A stretch of DNA of 64,000 nt from Polynucleobacter sp. AP-Nino-20-G2 (GCF_018688235.1 NZ_CP061313.1:1471130-1535129); one strand, 5' to 3'. Shown: positions 24,749 through 34,900, counted from the first letter of the stretch. Program-made: numbers and translations. The notes: generated by a model from the sequence alone, not told the origin.

Positions 24749-25399
24749 TTACTTTGCTACCACTTCATCAACAGTGATGTAGCGACGCGAAATACCCAAA
24801 CCTTGAAGGTAAGCAACTAAAGCATCCATCTCCGTTTTACCTTCTAATTCCTTGGGAGCATTCGCAATATCTTCATCCGTATAAGGAACTCCGAGACGAC
24901 GCATCGCAACCATATGAGACTGAATAGAAGAAGCATCTGCAGCATTCTTCTGCAACCAAGGATATCCAGGCATATTGGACTCAGGAACTACATCACGCGG
25001 ATTGTTCAGGTGAATCTGATGCCAAGCGTCAGAGTAGCGACCACCAACACGAGCCAAATCTGGACCGGTACGCTTACTACCCCAAAGGAATGGATGATCA
25101 AATACTGACTCACCAGCTAAAGAGTAAGGGCCATAACGCTCAACCTCAGAGCGCAGAGTACGGATCTGCTGAGAATGGCAACCAACACAACCCTCACGCT
25201 GATAGATGTCACGGCCAGCCAATCGCAACGCTGTATAGGGCACAACGCCCGGGCTTGGCTCCGTAGTCGTGTGCTGAAAGAACAGCGGAACAATTTGAAC
25301 CAAACCAGCAATGGAAACTACTACGATGGTGGCAATAATTAGCCAGCCAACGTTCTTCTCAAGCGTTCCATGGGAAAAGAATTTATTTTCACTAGACAT
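24749..25399 (-). CDS. ccoO: cbb3 cytochrome oxidase subunit II (mono-haem CcoO)
   Basis: A 216-residue subunit with one N-terminal membrane helix (about 17-41) and a periplasmic cytochrome c domain. The haem motif CVGCH is at 71-75, followed by [15 protein letters not shown], a CcoO hallmark, and MPGYPWL supplying the distal Met. It lies 12 bp after ccoN and 36 bp before ccoQ. It takes electrons from CcoP and delivers them to CcoN. Confidence 0.97.
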   Translation of the reverse strand: MSSENKFFSHGTLEKNVGWLIIATIVVVSIAGLVQIVPLFFQHTTTEPSPGVVPYTALRLAGRDIYQREGCVGCHSQQIRTLRSEVERYGPYSLAGESVFDHPFLWGSKRTGPDLARVGGRYSDAWHQIHLNNPRDVVPESNMPGYPWLQKNAADASSIQSHMVAMRRLGVPYTDEDIANAPKELEGKTEMDALVAYLQGLGISRRYITVDEVVAK

Positions 25400-25411
25400 T
25401 TTCTTCTCCTC

Positions 25412-26851
25412 TTAGTGATTGTTATTTGCCAAAGGAATTGGCGCATTAATAAAGGTTTTACCTTGCACTGTCTTGAAGACGTTGTAGGCCATCAAGAACA
25501 TACCGCCCAAGTAGCACAGGCCACCTAATAAACGAATCACATAGAAGGGATAGGTTGCCTTAACCGACTCGACAAAGCTATAAGTCAAGGTACCGTCTGG
25601 CTCGAAAGCCCTCCACATCAATCCTTGCATCACTCCGGCAATCCACATCGCGGCGATGTAAATCACTACACCGACAGTTGCAATCCAAAAATGCACCTCG
25701 ATCAAGCGAGTGCTGTACATATCCTTTTGACCAACTAAACGTGGAATCAGGTAGTACAAGGAACCAATCGTGATCATGGCAACCCAACCGAGAGCCCCTG
25801 AATGTACGTGGCCAATTGTCCAGTCTGTGTAATGAGACAAGCTATTCACAGTCTTAATAGACATCATGGAGCCCTCAAAGGTAGACATGCCGTAGAAAGA
25901 CAAGGCTACTACCAAGAATTTCAGAATCGGATCACGGCGTAATTTGAACCAAGCGCCAGACAAGGTCATGATGCCGTTGATCATGCCGCCCCAAGATGGC
26001 GCCAGCAAAATGAGAGAGAACACCATGCCCAAGGACTGGGTCCAATCTGGCAATGATGTGTGTTGTAAATGATGAGGACCCGCCCACATATAAGTAAAGT
26101 TCAAGGCCCAGAAGTGGACAATAGACAAGCGATATGAATAGATTGGACGCTCCGCTTGCTTAGGAATGAAGTAGTACATCATGCCCAAGAAGCTGGTGGT
26201 CAGGAAGAAGCCAACGGCATTGTGACCATACCACCACTGCACCATTGCATCTTGTACACCAGCATATGCAGAATAGGATTTCCACAAGCTTGCTGGCATC
26301 TCTAGGTTGTTAAAGATATGCAGAATTGCAATTGTGAGGATGTAGGCGCCGAAGAACCAGTTTGAAACATAAATATGTTTTGTTTTGCGCTTCATGATTG
26401 TTCCGAAGAACACCACTGCGTATGCGACCCAAACCAATGTGATCAAGATATCGATTGGCCACTCTAACTCCGCATATTCTTTGGAAGTGGAAATGCCGAG
26501 TGGCAAGGTTACGGCAGCTAAGACAATGACAGCTTGCCAACCCCAGAATGTGAATGCCGCTAACTTGTCACAAAAAAGTCTCGCCTGGCATGTGCGCTGC
26601 ACGATGTAATAAGACGTTGCAAACAATGCAGAGCCGCCAAAGGCAAAAATCACTGCATTGGTGTGCAAAGGACGCAAGCGACCATAGCTCAACCAAGGAA
26701 TGTTAAAAGTGATTTCAGGCCAGATAAGCTGCGCGGCGAGAATAACCCCCACGAGCATGCCCACAATTCCCCAAAGCACCGTAACGATGGCAAATTGGCT
26801 GACAACCTTGTAATTGAAGGTATCTTGATTGTTCCCCACGGTAAGTCCCAT
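25412..26851 (-). CDS. ccoN: cbb3 cytochrome oxidase subunit I (CcoN)
   Basis: A 479-residue, 12-helix haem-copper oxidase core. Family histidines are visible: [10 protein letters not shown] (His63, low-spin haem), [11 protein letters not shown] (copper site), [13 protein letters not shown] (copper ligands) and [10 protein letters not shown] (haem ligands). It reduces oxygen with high affinity and pumps protons. ATG 26851 is chosen because AAAGGAG stands just upstream; an in-frame ATG at 26884 would add 11 residues. It is preceded by a perfect FNR box and a good -10, so expression should rise when oxygen falls. Confidence 0.97.
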   Translation of the reverse strand: MGLTVGNNQDTFNYKVVSQFAIVTVLWGIVGMLVGVILAAQLIWPEITFNIPWLSYGRLRPLHTNAVIFAFGGSALFATSYYIVQRTCQARLFCDKLAAFTFWGWQAVIVLAAVTLPLGISTSKEYAELEWPIDILITLVWVAYAVVFFGTIMKRKTKHIYVSNWFFGAYILTIAILHIFNNLEMPASLWKSYSAYAGVQDAMVQWWYGHNAVGFFLTTSFLGMMYYFIPKQAERPIYSYRLSIVHFWALNFTYMWAGPHHLQHTSLPDWTQSLGMVFSLILLAPSWGGMINGIMTLSGAWFKLRRDPILKFLVVALSFYGMSTFEGSMMSIKTVNSLSHYTDWTIGHVHSGALGWVAMITIGSLYYLIPRLVGQKDMYSTRLIEVHFWIATVGVVIYIAAMWIAGVMQGLMWRAFEPDGTLTYSFVESVKATYPFYVIRLLGGLCYLGGMFLMAYNVFKTVQGKTFINAPIPLANNNH

Positions 26852-26904
26852 GGTTTCTCCTTTTTTGTGACCAAACAGCGACATAATCCAAATAGACTGA
26901 ATCC

Positions 26905-26910
26905 ATTATC
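26905..26910 (-). promoter_or_regulatory. -10 hexamer of the ccoN promoter
   Basis: On the - strand this reads GATAAT, five of six bases of the consensus. Its centre is 32 bp from the centre of the FNR box, which places that box at about -41.5, the class II activator position. Expected transcript start is near 26898. Confidence 0.7.
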
Positions 26911-26932
26911 AAAGTAAGGCCCAGCGAGCGTT

Positions 26933-26946
26933 TTGATCTATATCAA
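26933..26946 (-). promoter_or_regulatory. FNR binding site upstream of ccoN
   Basis: TTGAT-CTAT-ATCAA is a perfect match to the FNR consensus with four-base spacer. It lies 82 bp upstream of the ccoN ATG and just after the end of ccoS. The fnr gene of the same cluster encodes a protein with matching recognition residues. Confidence 0.92.
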
Positions 26947-27021
26947 AAAGGATGGGGGCATTTGTAGCTTTTTAGCAGCGCTCACAACCCGTCAGTTCGT
27001 CCATATTCCTGAAAAATATGG

Positions 27022-27201
27022 CTATTTTTGATAGTGATCACTAATTTTTTTGGATTTTGGGGTGTCATCATCCATCAATATTGCCTCCCCGGGCCCCTCT
27101 AAATCATCAAATTGACCCGCTTTAACAGACCAATAGAAAATCCAGGCCAAAAGGCCAACCAGAAGCAAAGATATGGGAATAAGGAGAAATAGGCTTTCCA
27201 T
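27022..27201 (-). CDS. ccoS: cbb3 oxidase maturation protein CcoS
   Basis: A 59-residue protein with one N-terminal membrane helix (MESLFLLIPISLLLVGLLAW). It is followed by IFYWSVKAGQFDDLEGPGE, the conserved CcoS signature, and a basic tail. CcoS is needed to place cofactors in the oxidase. It starts 9 bp after the ccoI stop and ends 75 bp upstream of the ccoN FNR box, so it is probably cotranscribed with ccoI. Confidence 0.93.
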   Translation of the reverse strand: MESLFLLIPISLLLVGLLAWIFYWSVKAGQFDDLEGPGEAILMDDDTPKSKKISDHYQK

Positions 27202-27210
27202 CCCTACAGT

Positions 27211-29649
27211 CTAGGCCTTTCTCAGGCGCCAAGCATTCAATGTGACCGCTAATGAGGAAAGCGACATCCCAATGCCTGCAATCCAAGGATTCACCCAACC
27301 CATCATTGCTGCCGGGATCGCCAGTAGGTTATAAATCAGCGCCCAAATCAGGTTTTCCTTAATGATGAGCTGAGTCTTATCTGCCAATAACAATGCTTTA
27401 GCCAGTGGCGCCAATGAGCTCGCAGTCAAAATCGCATCCGCACCCGCGGTTGCAAGAGGTGCCCCAGCTCCAACCGCAATAGACACATCGGCACGAGCTA
27501 ATAAAGGGGCATCATTGATGCCATCGCCAATCGCCCATACAAATCGACCTTCTTTTTGAAGGCGCTCTATGTAGTTGTACTTTTCTTCGGGGGAGCAACC
27601 ACCTCTAAAGCTAGCAATCCCCACGGTATTTGCCCACCAAGCAACAGTGACTGGATCATCGCCAGAAACTAAATGCACGGCAATCTTCCGCGAGTGCGCT
27701 GCATTCAATAACTTTTCTAAACCATCTCTTGGAGTATCTAAGAAAATAAAGCTCGCAATTAAACCTTTGTCATCGGCCAGATGAACTTGACCATACTGCC
27801 CCTCACGAACATCATGCTGGGCACCCACCCAGCTTGCGCTTCCTAATTTATATATCCCAGAGTGCAAACCCTTTCCCAAAAGGTTTTCAATGGGATGCTC
27901 TAGCGACGTCAATTGCAAATTTCCTACTTTGGCGGCACGCAACAAAGACAAGGCGAGTGGATGCTTTTGCCCCGCCTCCATTGATGCTGCCAGAATCAAT
28001 GCTTCTTCACGAGAAAATGCTTTGCGCGCAATCACGATATCTTTTAGCTCTGGCTGACCCATCGTCAGAGTGCCAGTTTTATCTAATACCAAATCCGTCG
28101 CCTTGACTAAGCCGCCTAACACGTGACCACGGACAATCAGTAAGCCCAATTTAGTTACAGCACCTTGTGCAGCTGCCATCGCGGTAGGAACAGCTAGTGA
28201 TAAAGCGCAAGGACAGCTAGCCACCAATACAGATACCAGAACAGTCCAAGCCTTACTGGGATCAACATAAAGCCAAATTGCTGAGGAAAGAAATGCGCTC
28301 AGCAATAAAAATCCAACAAAATAAGCAGCCCACTTCTCAGCGAGACTCACCATCAACGGTTTTGCTTGTAAAGCTTGATCTAATAGAGAGGCGATGCCAG
28401 CGATCCGTGTAGATTGACCAACCGCATCGATTCTCATCAGCAATGGATTGAGAATATTGTGCGTACCCGCATAGAGACGATCGCCTATTTTTTTATCAAC
28501 CGGTTTTGATTCGCCAGTAAGTAAGGATTCATCTACAGCGCTTTCGATCTCAATCAATACACCGTCTGCAGGAATGACATCTCCTGGCGATACGCGCAAA
28601 ATTTCTCCAGGACTACAATTGACCACTGGAACAATTTCAACTTGCTGTGATGAGGGGTAATTCAGCAGCCGTTCGCAAGTTGTGGGCAATTGTTTTGCCA
28701 ATGCCTCCGCACCGCCTTGTGCATCCTGTCTAGCCAATAACTCGATGTAGCGCGCCGCCAAAATAAATGCGACGAACATCGTGATCGAATCAAAGTAACC
28801 ATGTCCAGAACCCGTTGCTAGGTTAACTGTCCCCGCAAAAAAGGCGAGAGCCAAAGCAAGCGCAATCGGCACATCCATGCCGAGCATATGTGTTTTGCGA
28901 AACGACACCACGCTGCGCCATGCAGCCTGAAAAATGGGCCCAGCAGAATAAATCATTACCGGCACAGTTAAAGCCCAACTCGTCCAACCCAAGAGTAGGT
29001 CGTACTCGGCAGTAATGTCGCTATCGCCAACATACGAAGGCCACGCATACATCATGACCTGCATCATGCCCAACATAGCAACGCCAAGTCTGGTGAGTAA
29101 TTGACGACGCTCTTTCTTTGAGCGCTCGAGAGACAGAGAGGGCTCAAAAGGCCATGCCTCATACCCAATACGCTCTACTTCATACAGCAAGCGAGCTAAG
29201 CTAGTTTGCTCGGGAGAAAACTCTGCTTTCAGCTTTTGACTGACATAGTTAATCTGCACATCTTTGACACCTGGAATTTTTCGTAGATGCTGTTCACATA
29301 ACCATACGCATGCTGCGCACCGAATTTTTTCAAGGCGCAAAGTGGTTTCTAAATCACCATCAGCGCCGCTGGGACGTGTATAGCGACCGCGCAATGATGG
29401 GTCATCATATGGTTTAAGCGCCTCAGGGATTTCATTAGAAACAAGATAGGCAGCAGGCTTATCACTTGACTGCGCCCGACGCGCATAAAACACCTCAAGA
29501 CCTTCGCCATGGATAGTTTGCGCAATAGCCATACAACCTGCGCAACAAAATTTTCTAGATTCTTCGCCCAACTCAAGCTCATAAGAATCGCCTGGCAGGA
29601 TAAAACTACCGCAGTGATAACAGCTATTGCTCGCTGAAAGTGAACTCAT
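27211..29649 (-). CDS. ccoI: copper-translocating P1B-type ATPase CcoI/FixI
   Basis: An 812-residue ATPase. The N-terminus has a Cys-rich segment (Cys10, 13, 35, 36, 39) and an HMA-like metal site CAAC at 111-114. Membrane helices flank the A-domain motif LLTGES (376-381); then CPC at 479-481 in the transport path, phosphorylation motif DKTGT at 523-527 and IGDGINDAPLL near 710. This is the CcoI/CtpA group that exports Cu(I) for delivery to cbb3 oxidase rather than for detoxification. It starts 6 bp after the end of an MFS gene on the same strand and precedes ccoS. Confidence 0.95.
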   Translation of the reverse strand: MSSLSASNSCYHCGSFILPGDSYELELGEESRKFCCAGCMAIAQTIHGEGLEVFYARRAQSSDKPAAYLVSNEIPEALKPYDDPSLRGRYTRPSGADGDLETTLRLEKIRCAACVWLCEQHLRKIPGVKDVQINYVSQKLKAEFSPEQTSLARLLYEVERIGYEAWPFEPSLSLERSKKERRQLLTRLGVAMLGMMQVMMYAWPSYVGDSDITAEYDLLLGWTSWALTVPVMIYSAGPIFQAAWRSVVSFRKTHMLGMDVPIALALALAFFAGTVNLATGSGHGYFDSITMFVAFILAARYIELLARQDAQGGAEALAKQLPTTCERLLNYPSSQQVEIVPVVNCSPGEILRVSPGDVIPADGVLIEIESAVDESLLTGESKPVDKKIGDRLYAGTHNILNPLLMRIDAVGQSTRIAGIASLLDQALQAKPLMVSLAEKWAAYFVGFLLLSAFLSSAIWLYVDPSKAWTVLVSVLVASCPCALSLAVPTAMAAAQGAVTKLGLLIVRGHVLGGLVKATDLVLDKTGTLTMGQPELKDIVIARKAFSREEALILAASMEAGQKHPLALSLLRAAKVGNLQLTSLEHPIENLLGKGLHSGIYKLGSASWVGAQHDVREGQYGQVHLADDKGLIASFIFLDTPRDGLEKLLNAAHSRKIAVHLVSGDDPVTVAWWANTVGIASFRGGCSPEEKYNYIERLQKEGRFVWAIGDGINDAPLLARADVSIAVGAGAPLATAGADAILTASSLAPLAKALLLADKTQLIIKENLIWALIYNLLAIPAAMMGWVNPWIAGIGMSLSSLAVTLNAWRLRKA

Positions 29650-29655
29650 GAATAA

Positions 29656-30900
29656 CTATGGATTTCTTTTGAGCGCTTTGTTGGCCCATCCACTGCGGCG
29701 CTCATAAAGCACGAAGAGCACACCCCAAATCACGACGGATGCATAGGCCCAAACCCAGGAAGCTTGCGTAGCGCGTGAGCCAGTCAAGTCGAGGACTAGG
29801 CCAAAAATAGCAGGGCCTAATAAGCCCCCTCCAAAACCCATTAAAGAATGTAGACCCATCGCTGCACCCTTGATATTTTCTTGGGCACTCATCACCAAAC
29901 CTGCAGTCAAAGTAGCGGAATCAGCCATGATGAAGATGGTGTGCCCGATTGCCAAAGCAATAATCACCCACCAAGACTGCCCCGTCGACAAAGCTAAAGT
30001 AACGCCAAAGATCGCGCTGGTAATCATGACAAAACAAATCCAGTTTTGTCGCCCCACTTTTAGGGCAATTTCATTTCCCAGAATCGACGATGGCACCCCA
30101 AAGAAATTAATTACCCCAGCCAAGGTTGTGGCAGTCAGGAGAAAAGGTTCACCTGAAACGAGCGCGCACAAGCCAAAAAACGCGACGATCCAACTACGTG
30201 AAGCAAATAATTCAATCGAATGGGTGGTGTAGCCAAAAATAAATCCAGAGGCCGTCTTGTCTTGCAACACTAACCGCCATTTATCCACAGGGAAAATATC
30301 GCGCAAGCGGATTTGAATTGGGCCATGCCACTTTTCGTGATCTAACTTCGGAATAAACAGCAAGACGATTAAGAACGCGGTGAATGGGCCAAGCGCGATA
30401 ACACTAAAAACATAACGCCACCCCATAGCACTTAATAACCAGCCTGAACATAAGTAAGAGAAACCCGTACCAATACCAAAAAAGGCTGTGTAAAAAGCAA
30501 TATGCCGAGTTAACTCACCAGTTTTAATTCGATCGGAAAGAATCTTTAAGCCTGGCATGTAGGTACCAGCCAGGCCGGCACCATTTAAGGCCATAAAAAA
30601 TAGAGCGGACCAGAAATTAAATGCAAAGAGCCCCATTCCCAGCAAACCACAGGTAGCGGAAAGACCGCCGATAAGGTAAACCTTTTTCGCATCAACCCGA
30701 TCTGTTAAGGCGGTTGCTAGCGGAACCATCAACATGTAACCGAAGAAAAAAGCGCTCGCAATTAAGCCGGATTGAAGATTGCTGAGATGCCACTCATCCT
30801 GCAGAGTAGTTAAGACCACGGCATAGCAAGCAAACCCGAGCAAGGCGCAGGTTTGCGCCATTAGCATGAGAGGCGTGTAGCCGGTAGGTTTCAAGCGCAT
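29656..30900 (-). CDS. MFS transporter
   Basis: A 414-residue, 12-helix major facilitator protein. The loop after helix 2 reads PLATALTDRVDAKKVYLIGG, a variant of the MFS A-motif, and GLAGTYMPGLKILSDRI follows in helix 4-5. I cannot assign a substrate. Notably it ends only 6 bp before the ccoI start on the same strand, so ccoI and ccoS may be transcribed from its promoter. An MFS protein, CcoA, imports copper for cbb3 oxidase in Rhodobacter, but the equivalence is only a possibility. Confidence 0.85.
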   Translation of the reverse strand: MRLKPTGYTPLMLMAQTCALLGFACYAVVLTTLQDEWHLSNLQSGLIASAFFFGYMLMVPLATALTDRVDAKKVYLIGGLSATCGLLGMGLFAFNFWSALFFMALNGAGLAGTYMPGLKILSDRIKTGELTRHIAFYTAFFGIGTGFSYLCSGWLLSAMGWRYVFSVIALGPFTAFLIVLLFIPKLDHEKWHGPIQIRLRDIFPVDKWRLVLQDKTASGFIFGYTTHSIELFASRSWIVAFFGLCALVSGEPFLLTATTLAGVINFFGVPSSILGNEIALKVGRQNWICFVMITSAIFGVTLALSTGQSWWVIIALAIGHTIFIMADSATLTAGLVMSAQENIKGAAMGLHSLMGFGGGLLGPAIFGLVLDLTGSRATQASWVWAYASVVIWGVLFVLYERRSGWANKALKRNP

Positions 30901-30949
30901 AGGAACTTAGCAAATTTGATAGGCCATTCTACTCGCCCACGACAAAGAT

Positions 30950-31705
30950 TTACTGCTGACTGCGAGTTGGCGAATCCTGAAATCCATTAGATCGATAGGT
31001 GAGAACAAGAGTATCTCGATGACCGTGAGAGCCCATTGGCTGAATGGGGGTCGACTCATGAATCATGCGCTCATCATTCATGAGTAACAAAGACCAGGGC
31101 TCCGTTAAAGTAAATCTCAAGCCAGCGGATCCACCCGCTTCAAAGATACGCGTTTCGCCACCCTTAATGCCCTCCCTACTCAGCATAAATACAGCAACAA
31201 AATCCACGCCATCCCGATGCGCGCCCTCAGGGGTTGGTCGACCAATGCCATCAGTCGTATCAATCCTAAACTGGTGCGCCTCAACAAACCATTGATTGAC
31301 GGGCTTAATGCTATTTAGTAGGTGCGCGATACCTAGTAAAAGGGATTGCCAGGCAGAGCTCCCAGTCAACCCCGCCTGTGATGGCTCAAACCAACGCTCA
31401 ATACCACCGTGCAGCGCGTTATAGTCAACCGACTGCCAATGCGCACGATGCGGCACCAAGGTAAGCGCATCCCCCTTGATTTCATAACTAGCGTGACGTC
31501 GAAACCGATATCGACCGCCATCCTTCAAATAAGGATCACGCGGCAAGCCTTCCCAGAACTGCGTGAGATTCATTAACACAGACAGAGGAATCTTTGCAAT
31601 ACTCGCAACATCTTCCGCCGAAACAATAGCAAAACCATTTACCCGCAATGACTGAGGCACCTCTTTAACAGGAGTCAGCGGCGGCGATAGCGTGGTAAGG
31701 GTCAT
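30950..31705 (-). CDS. 2OG-Fe(II) dioxygenase family protein
   Basis: A 251-residue protein resembling the 2OG-Fe dioxygenase family (PF10014-like). The facial triad appears as His163-x-Asp165 (EGAHRDGVDF) and His216 (ERMIHESTP), with Arg230 in HRDTLVL or Arg238 in TYRSN to bind 2-oxoglutarate. Family members hydroxylate free amino acids such as isoleucine. ATG 31705 is preferred because the longer frame to 31783 overlaps the Bug gene and adds non-conserved sequence. It lies 35 bp downstream of that Bug gene. Confidence 0.8.
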   Translation of the reverse strand: MTLTTLSPPLTPVKEVPQSLRVNGFAIVSAEDVASIAKIPLSVLMNLTQFWEGLPRDPYLKDGGRYRFRRHASYEIKGDALTLVPHRAHWQSVDYNALHGGIERWFEPSQAGLTGSSAWQSLLLGIAHLLNSIKPVNQWFVEAHQFRIDTTDGIGRPTPEGAHRDGVDFVAVFMLSREGIKGGETRIFEAGGSAGLRFTLTEPWSLLLMNDERMIHESTPIQPMGSHGHRDTLVLTYRSNGFQDSPTRSQQ

Positions 31706-31740
31706 AGGGTTCTGATGGTAGTGATGAAATAACTCAGTAA

Positions 31741-32712
31741 TTAATCTAATTGTGCGCCCGATGCTTTCACAATCTTCGCCCACTTGCTTAATTCATCTTT
31801 TAATAAGGCGCTTAGTTTTGCGGGTGGGACGGGGCTGAGATCCAAGCCCTGAGCATTGAGCTTCTCTCTCACCTCTGGGCGAGCAAGTACTTTACCCATC
31901 GCTATTTGAATTTTTTTAGCGGCATCTGAGTTGACATCACTTGGAGCAAAAAGAGCAACCCAGACCTCACCCACACAATCAGGATAGGTTTCAGCAATCG
32001 TAGGAATTTCTGGCGCAGCGCTAGAGCGCTTAGCAGAGCTAATGGCGATAGCCTGAAGCTTACCCGCCTTAATGTAATTGAGTGCGGAAGGAAGGCTTGC
32101 AAAAGCCAGGGGGACCTGACCACCTAAAACATCATTAATAGCAGGTGCCACCCCTTTATAAGGAATATGTTGCATCTCTATACCCGCACTGGTATTGAGC
32201 ATTGCTCCCAGCAAATGACTAATGGTTCCATTACCAGCAGACGCATAAGATAGCTCACCAGGACGCTTCTTAGCAGCAGACACCACATCCGCCAATGTTT
32301 TATATGGTGATCCAGGGGGCGACACTAAAACATATGGCGTGGCGCCAATGTAATACAGCGGAACAAAATCATTGATCGGATCAAAACCAGGATTTTTGTA
32401 TAAAGAGGGGTTAATTGCCTGCGCGCTATTAATCGTTAACAACAAGGTATAGCCGTCCTTCGCTGAGCGCGCAACACTTTGCGTTCCAATATTGCCACCA
32501 GCGCCCGGCCTGTTTTCAACCACCACAGAAGTTCCTAGGGCATCGCCAAACGCCGGGGCAATTAATCTAGCAACAATATCGTTAGTTCCACCAGCGGCTT
32601 GAGGGACAACTAAAGAGACTGATCGAGAAGGGTAAGACTGCGCGAAAGCCGCCAAGGAAAATATTCCGGCGCTGATCAACAGCGAAAGCTTGGCCAAAGT
32701 GTTATTTTTCAT
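31741..32712 (-). CDS. Bug/TctC-family periplasmic substrate-binding protein
   Basis: A 323-residue receptor with signal peptide MKNNTLAKLSLLISAGIFSL ending AAFAQ. The Bug hallmark YPSRSVSLVVPQAAGGTND follows, with NRPGAGGNIGTQSVA and HIPYKGVAPAINDVLGGQ further on. It would bind a small carboxylate in the periplasm. Its ATG overlaps the stop of the upstream TAXI-type gene (ATGA), so the two receptors are translationally coupled, which is unusual. The 2OG-Fe oxygenase follows. No TctA/TctB genes are nearby. Confidence 0.93.
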   Translation of the reverse strand: MKNNTLAKLSLLISAGIFSLAAFAQSYPSRSVSLVVPQAAGGTNDIVARLIAPAFGDALGTSVVVENRPGAGGNIGTQSVARSAKDGYTLLLTINSAQAINPSLYKNPGFDPINDFVPLYYIGATPYVLVSPPGSPYKTLADVVSAAKKRPGELSYASAGNGTISHLLGAMLNTSAGIEMQHIPYKGVAPAINDVLGGQVPLAFASLPSALNYIKAGKLQAIAISSAKRSSAAPEIPTIAETYPDCVGEVWVALFAPSDVNSDAAKKIQIAMGKVLARPEVREKLNAQGLDLSPVPPAKLSALLKDELSKWAKIVKASGAQLD

Positions 32713-34046
32713 TTTTTCTCACGATACAGGGAGTCTAGTCTCCCACGAGTCTCACCCACATGACCCTTTAAATCATACAACTCTTTGGCATCTAACATCG
32801 AGACCTGAATATTACCTACCCTTCTCTCAATATCAGCGAGATCCCTCAGATTTACTTCTTTAAGATCAGGATTGCTTGCATTCTTCTCAATCACCTTCAG
32901 TTCTTCATACACTCGAGATAACTTGAGGCGTAGATAGAGATTCTTGGCGGCGGGGATATACGTAAACAAGGGAATCAGTATCACCAATAGCGGGATCACA
33001 ATCTTGGCAAAACGGCCAATCCACACCGCAGTCCAGAAAGGGAGATGCCTGTGCAGCAAGGAGGGTCCATCCTTTAAGTAGATCTCGGCATCCACATGCA
33101 AAGGAAAATCCAATCCGGAGCCAGATGGGAACTCTCCTGGTTTTTGTAAATAAGAATACGATTTCAAAATATCGTACGTATCGCCAAGTAGCAGCGTTAC
33201 TAGCGCTGGACTAACATCATCTTTACCCACTAAGGTTGCCGTAACTGCTAGCACCTGTATGTCCTGCCTAGGAAGATCATAGGCAATACTCATCACGCCA
33301 CGAGGAATATTGACTTTAGAAAGATAGGGAAGGTGATGCACATACGCATCAGCTTGCTCAAAACTCATTAAGCGAATATTTTGAGTCTCATAGAATTTCT
33401 TCAAAATCGGCGCCTCTGGAGAGCTGACTAAAAAAATCGCATCCAACTCACCATTCTTAAATTTCTCTAAGGCTTGGTCTGGCTTTAACTTTTCGGCACG
33501 AAAGGAATCCTCACCCAAACCACTTACTCTCAATAACTCATTAGCCAAGGCAAGTGTTCCACTGCCTTCATTACCAATAGAGACGCGCTTACCCTTAAGT
33601 TGGCTTAATAAATTTAATCGACCGCCATCGGCCTTGAATGACGATTCTTTGTACCAAACCCAAACGGGTTCATAAAACACCCCAGCAATAGAAACGAGAT
33701 TGGGGTACTTTGATATGTCGGCCACACCGCCCTGCACCATCGCAAAATCTACGCCAGAATTTGGATCTTCCAGTAAAGCGAGGTTGTCCCTAGTGCCGCC
33801 AGTGGCTCTTAACTTCAGCGATACACCTTCATCAGACAACTGAGCTTGAAGCTTCTCACCAAACTTATGGTAAAGGCCAGTTGGGAAGCCAGTTGCCAAC
33901 TCGATGGATCGCGGAGGGGGTGGAACCAAAATCCACAAAACAGCGAAAAGCATTGCAACTAAAACGAGAATAGCTACACCGATTGCCAAAGGGTTGTAGA
34001 GATTTTTGCGCAGGAAGTCCATATCAGCTCTTTTCTTTTTTGCCAT
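32709..34046 (-). CDS. membrane-anchored TAXI-family receptor
   Basis: A 445-residue protein (ATG 34046; an in-frame start at 34091 is possible). Residues 20-42 are a membrane helix without a cleavage site. A TAXI receptor domain follows, with IELATGFPTGLYHKFGEKLQ at its start and GKRVSIGNEGSGTLAL inside. A second helix lies at about 348-364, and an 80-residue charged tail with heptad-like character ends the protein. Ordinary TAXI receptors are about 320 residues and soluble; this form has both ends in the cytosol. No TRAP permease is adjacent. It could be a sensor or an anchored receptor. Confidence 0.85.
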   Translation of the reverse strand: MAKKKRADMDFLRKNLYNPLAIGVAILVLVAMLFAVLWILVPPPPRSIELATGFPTGLYHKFGEKLQAQLSDEGVSLKLRATGGTRDNLALLEDPNSGVDFAMVQGGVADISKYPNLVSIAGVFYEPVWVWYKESSFKADGGRLNLLSQLKGKRVSIGNEGSGTLALANELLRVSGLGEDSFRAEKLKPDQALEKFKNGELDAIFLVSSPEAPILKKFYETQNIRLMSFEQADAYVHHLPYLSKVNIPRGVMSIAYDLPRQDIQVLAVTATLVGKDDVSPALVTLLLGDTYDILKSYSYLQKPGEFPSGSGLDFPLHVDAEIYLKDGPSLLHRHLPFWTAVWIGRFAKIVIPLLVILIPLFTYIPAAKNLYLRLKLSRVYEELKVIEKNASNPDLKEVNLRDLADIERRVGNIQVSMLDAKELYDLKGHVGETRGRLDSLYREKK

Positions 34047-34138
34047 TATGCCCCGAGCCGAATAATAGGCAAAAGAATGGATTCTTAGCAAATAATTCGA
34101 GATAAGATGATGCTTTCAAAAGACTAAATCCCCAAATC

Positions 34139-34900
34139 ATGACCTCATCCCCCATCAAAGTCGCTTTAGTAACTGGAGCAGGAACAGGCATCGGCAAAGC
34201 CGCAGCTAAGGCCCTCCTCCATGGTGGCTTCAAGGTAGTGCTTACCGGTAGAAATCTAGACAAATTAACGGCTGCTATTCAAGCAATTGGTGGAAATGAT
34301 CAAAACTGTCTACCCGTTAGATGTGATGTGGGTAAGCCAGAGGAGGTAAAGTGCTTATTTGCAGAAATCAAAGGTCACTTTGGGCGAATTGATGTGCTCT
34401 TTAATAATGCTGGGATGGGAGCACCTGCGATTCCCATGGAAGACTTAAGTTACGAGCAATGGATGAATGTAGTAAACGCTAATCTCTGCGGCGCCTTCCT
34501 TTGCTCCCAAGAGGCTATTCGAATGATGAAAGCCCAATCTCCTCAGGGTGGCAGAATCATTAACAACGGTTCAATTTCCGCCTATGCGCCTCGGCCCATG
34601 ACTGCGCCATATACAGCAACGAAACATGCGATTACCGGCTTAACCAAATCGATCGCCTTGGATGGCCGCCCTTTTAATATTGCTTGCGGGCAAATTGATA
34701 TCGGCAACGCAGGAACTGAGATGACGATTCCAATGGCCGCAGGCATCATACAGGCAGATGGCTCCAATAAAGCCGAGCCACTGATGGATGTAGACCATGT
34801 CGGTCAAGCAGTCCTGCAGATGGCTCAACTACCCCTAGAGAGCAATATTCTCTCGATGACCATCATGGCAACCAAGATGCCATTTGTTGGGCGCGGTTAA
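34139..34900 (+). CDS. short-chain dehydrogenase/reductase
   Basis: A 253-residue classical SDR. The cofactor motif TGAGTGIG is at residues 11-18, NNAG is in the region [10 protein letters not shown] near 90, and the catalytic pair is in [11 protein letters not shown] (Tyr-x3-Lys). The C-terminal part ends with a loop that would close over the substrate. Substrate unknown. It is divergent from the TAXI-type gene (92 bp between starts). It ends on the base next to the ccmI stop codon, so the two convergent genes touch. Confidence 0.9.
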   Translation: MTSSPIKVALVTGAGTGIGKAAAKALLHGGFKVVLTGRNLDKLTAAIQAIGGNDQNCLPVRCDVGKPEEVKCLFAEIKGHFGRIDVLFNNAGMGAPAIPMEDLSYEQWMNVVNANLCGAFLCSQEAIRMMKAQSPQGGRIINNGSISAYAPRPMTAPYTATKHAITGLTKSIALDGRPFNIACGQIDIGNAGTEMTIPMAAGIIQADGSNKAEPLMDVDHVGQAVLQMAQLPLESNILSMTIMATKMPFVGRG

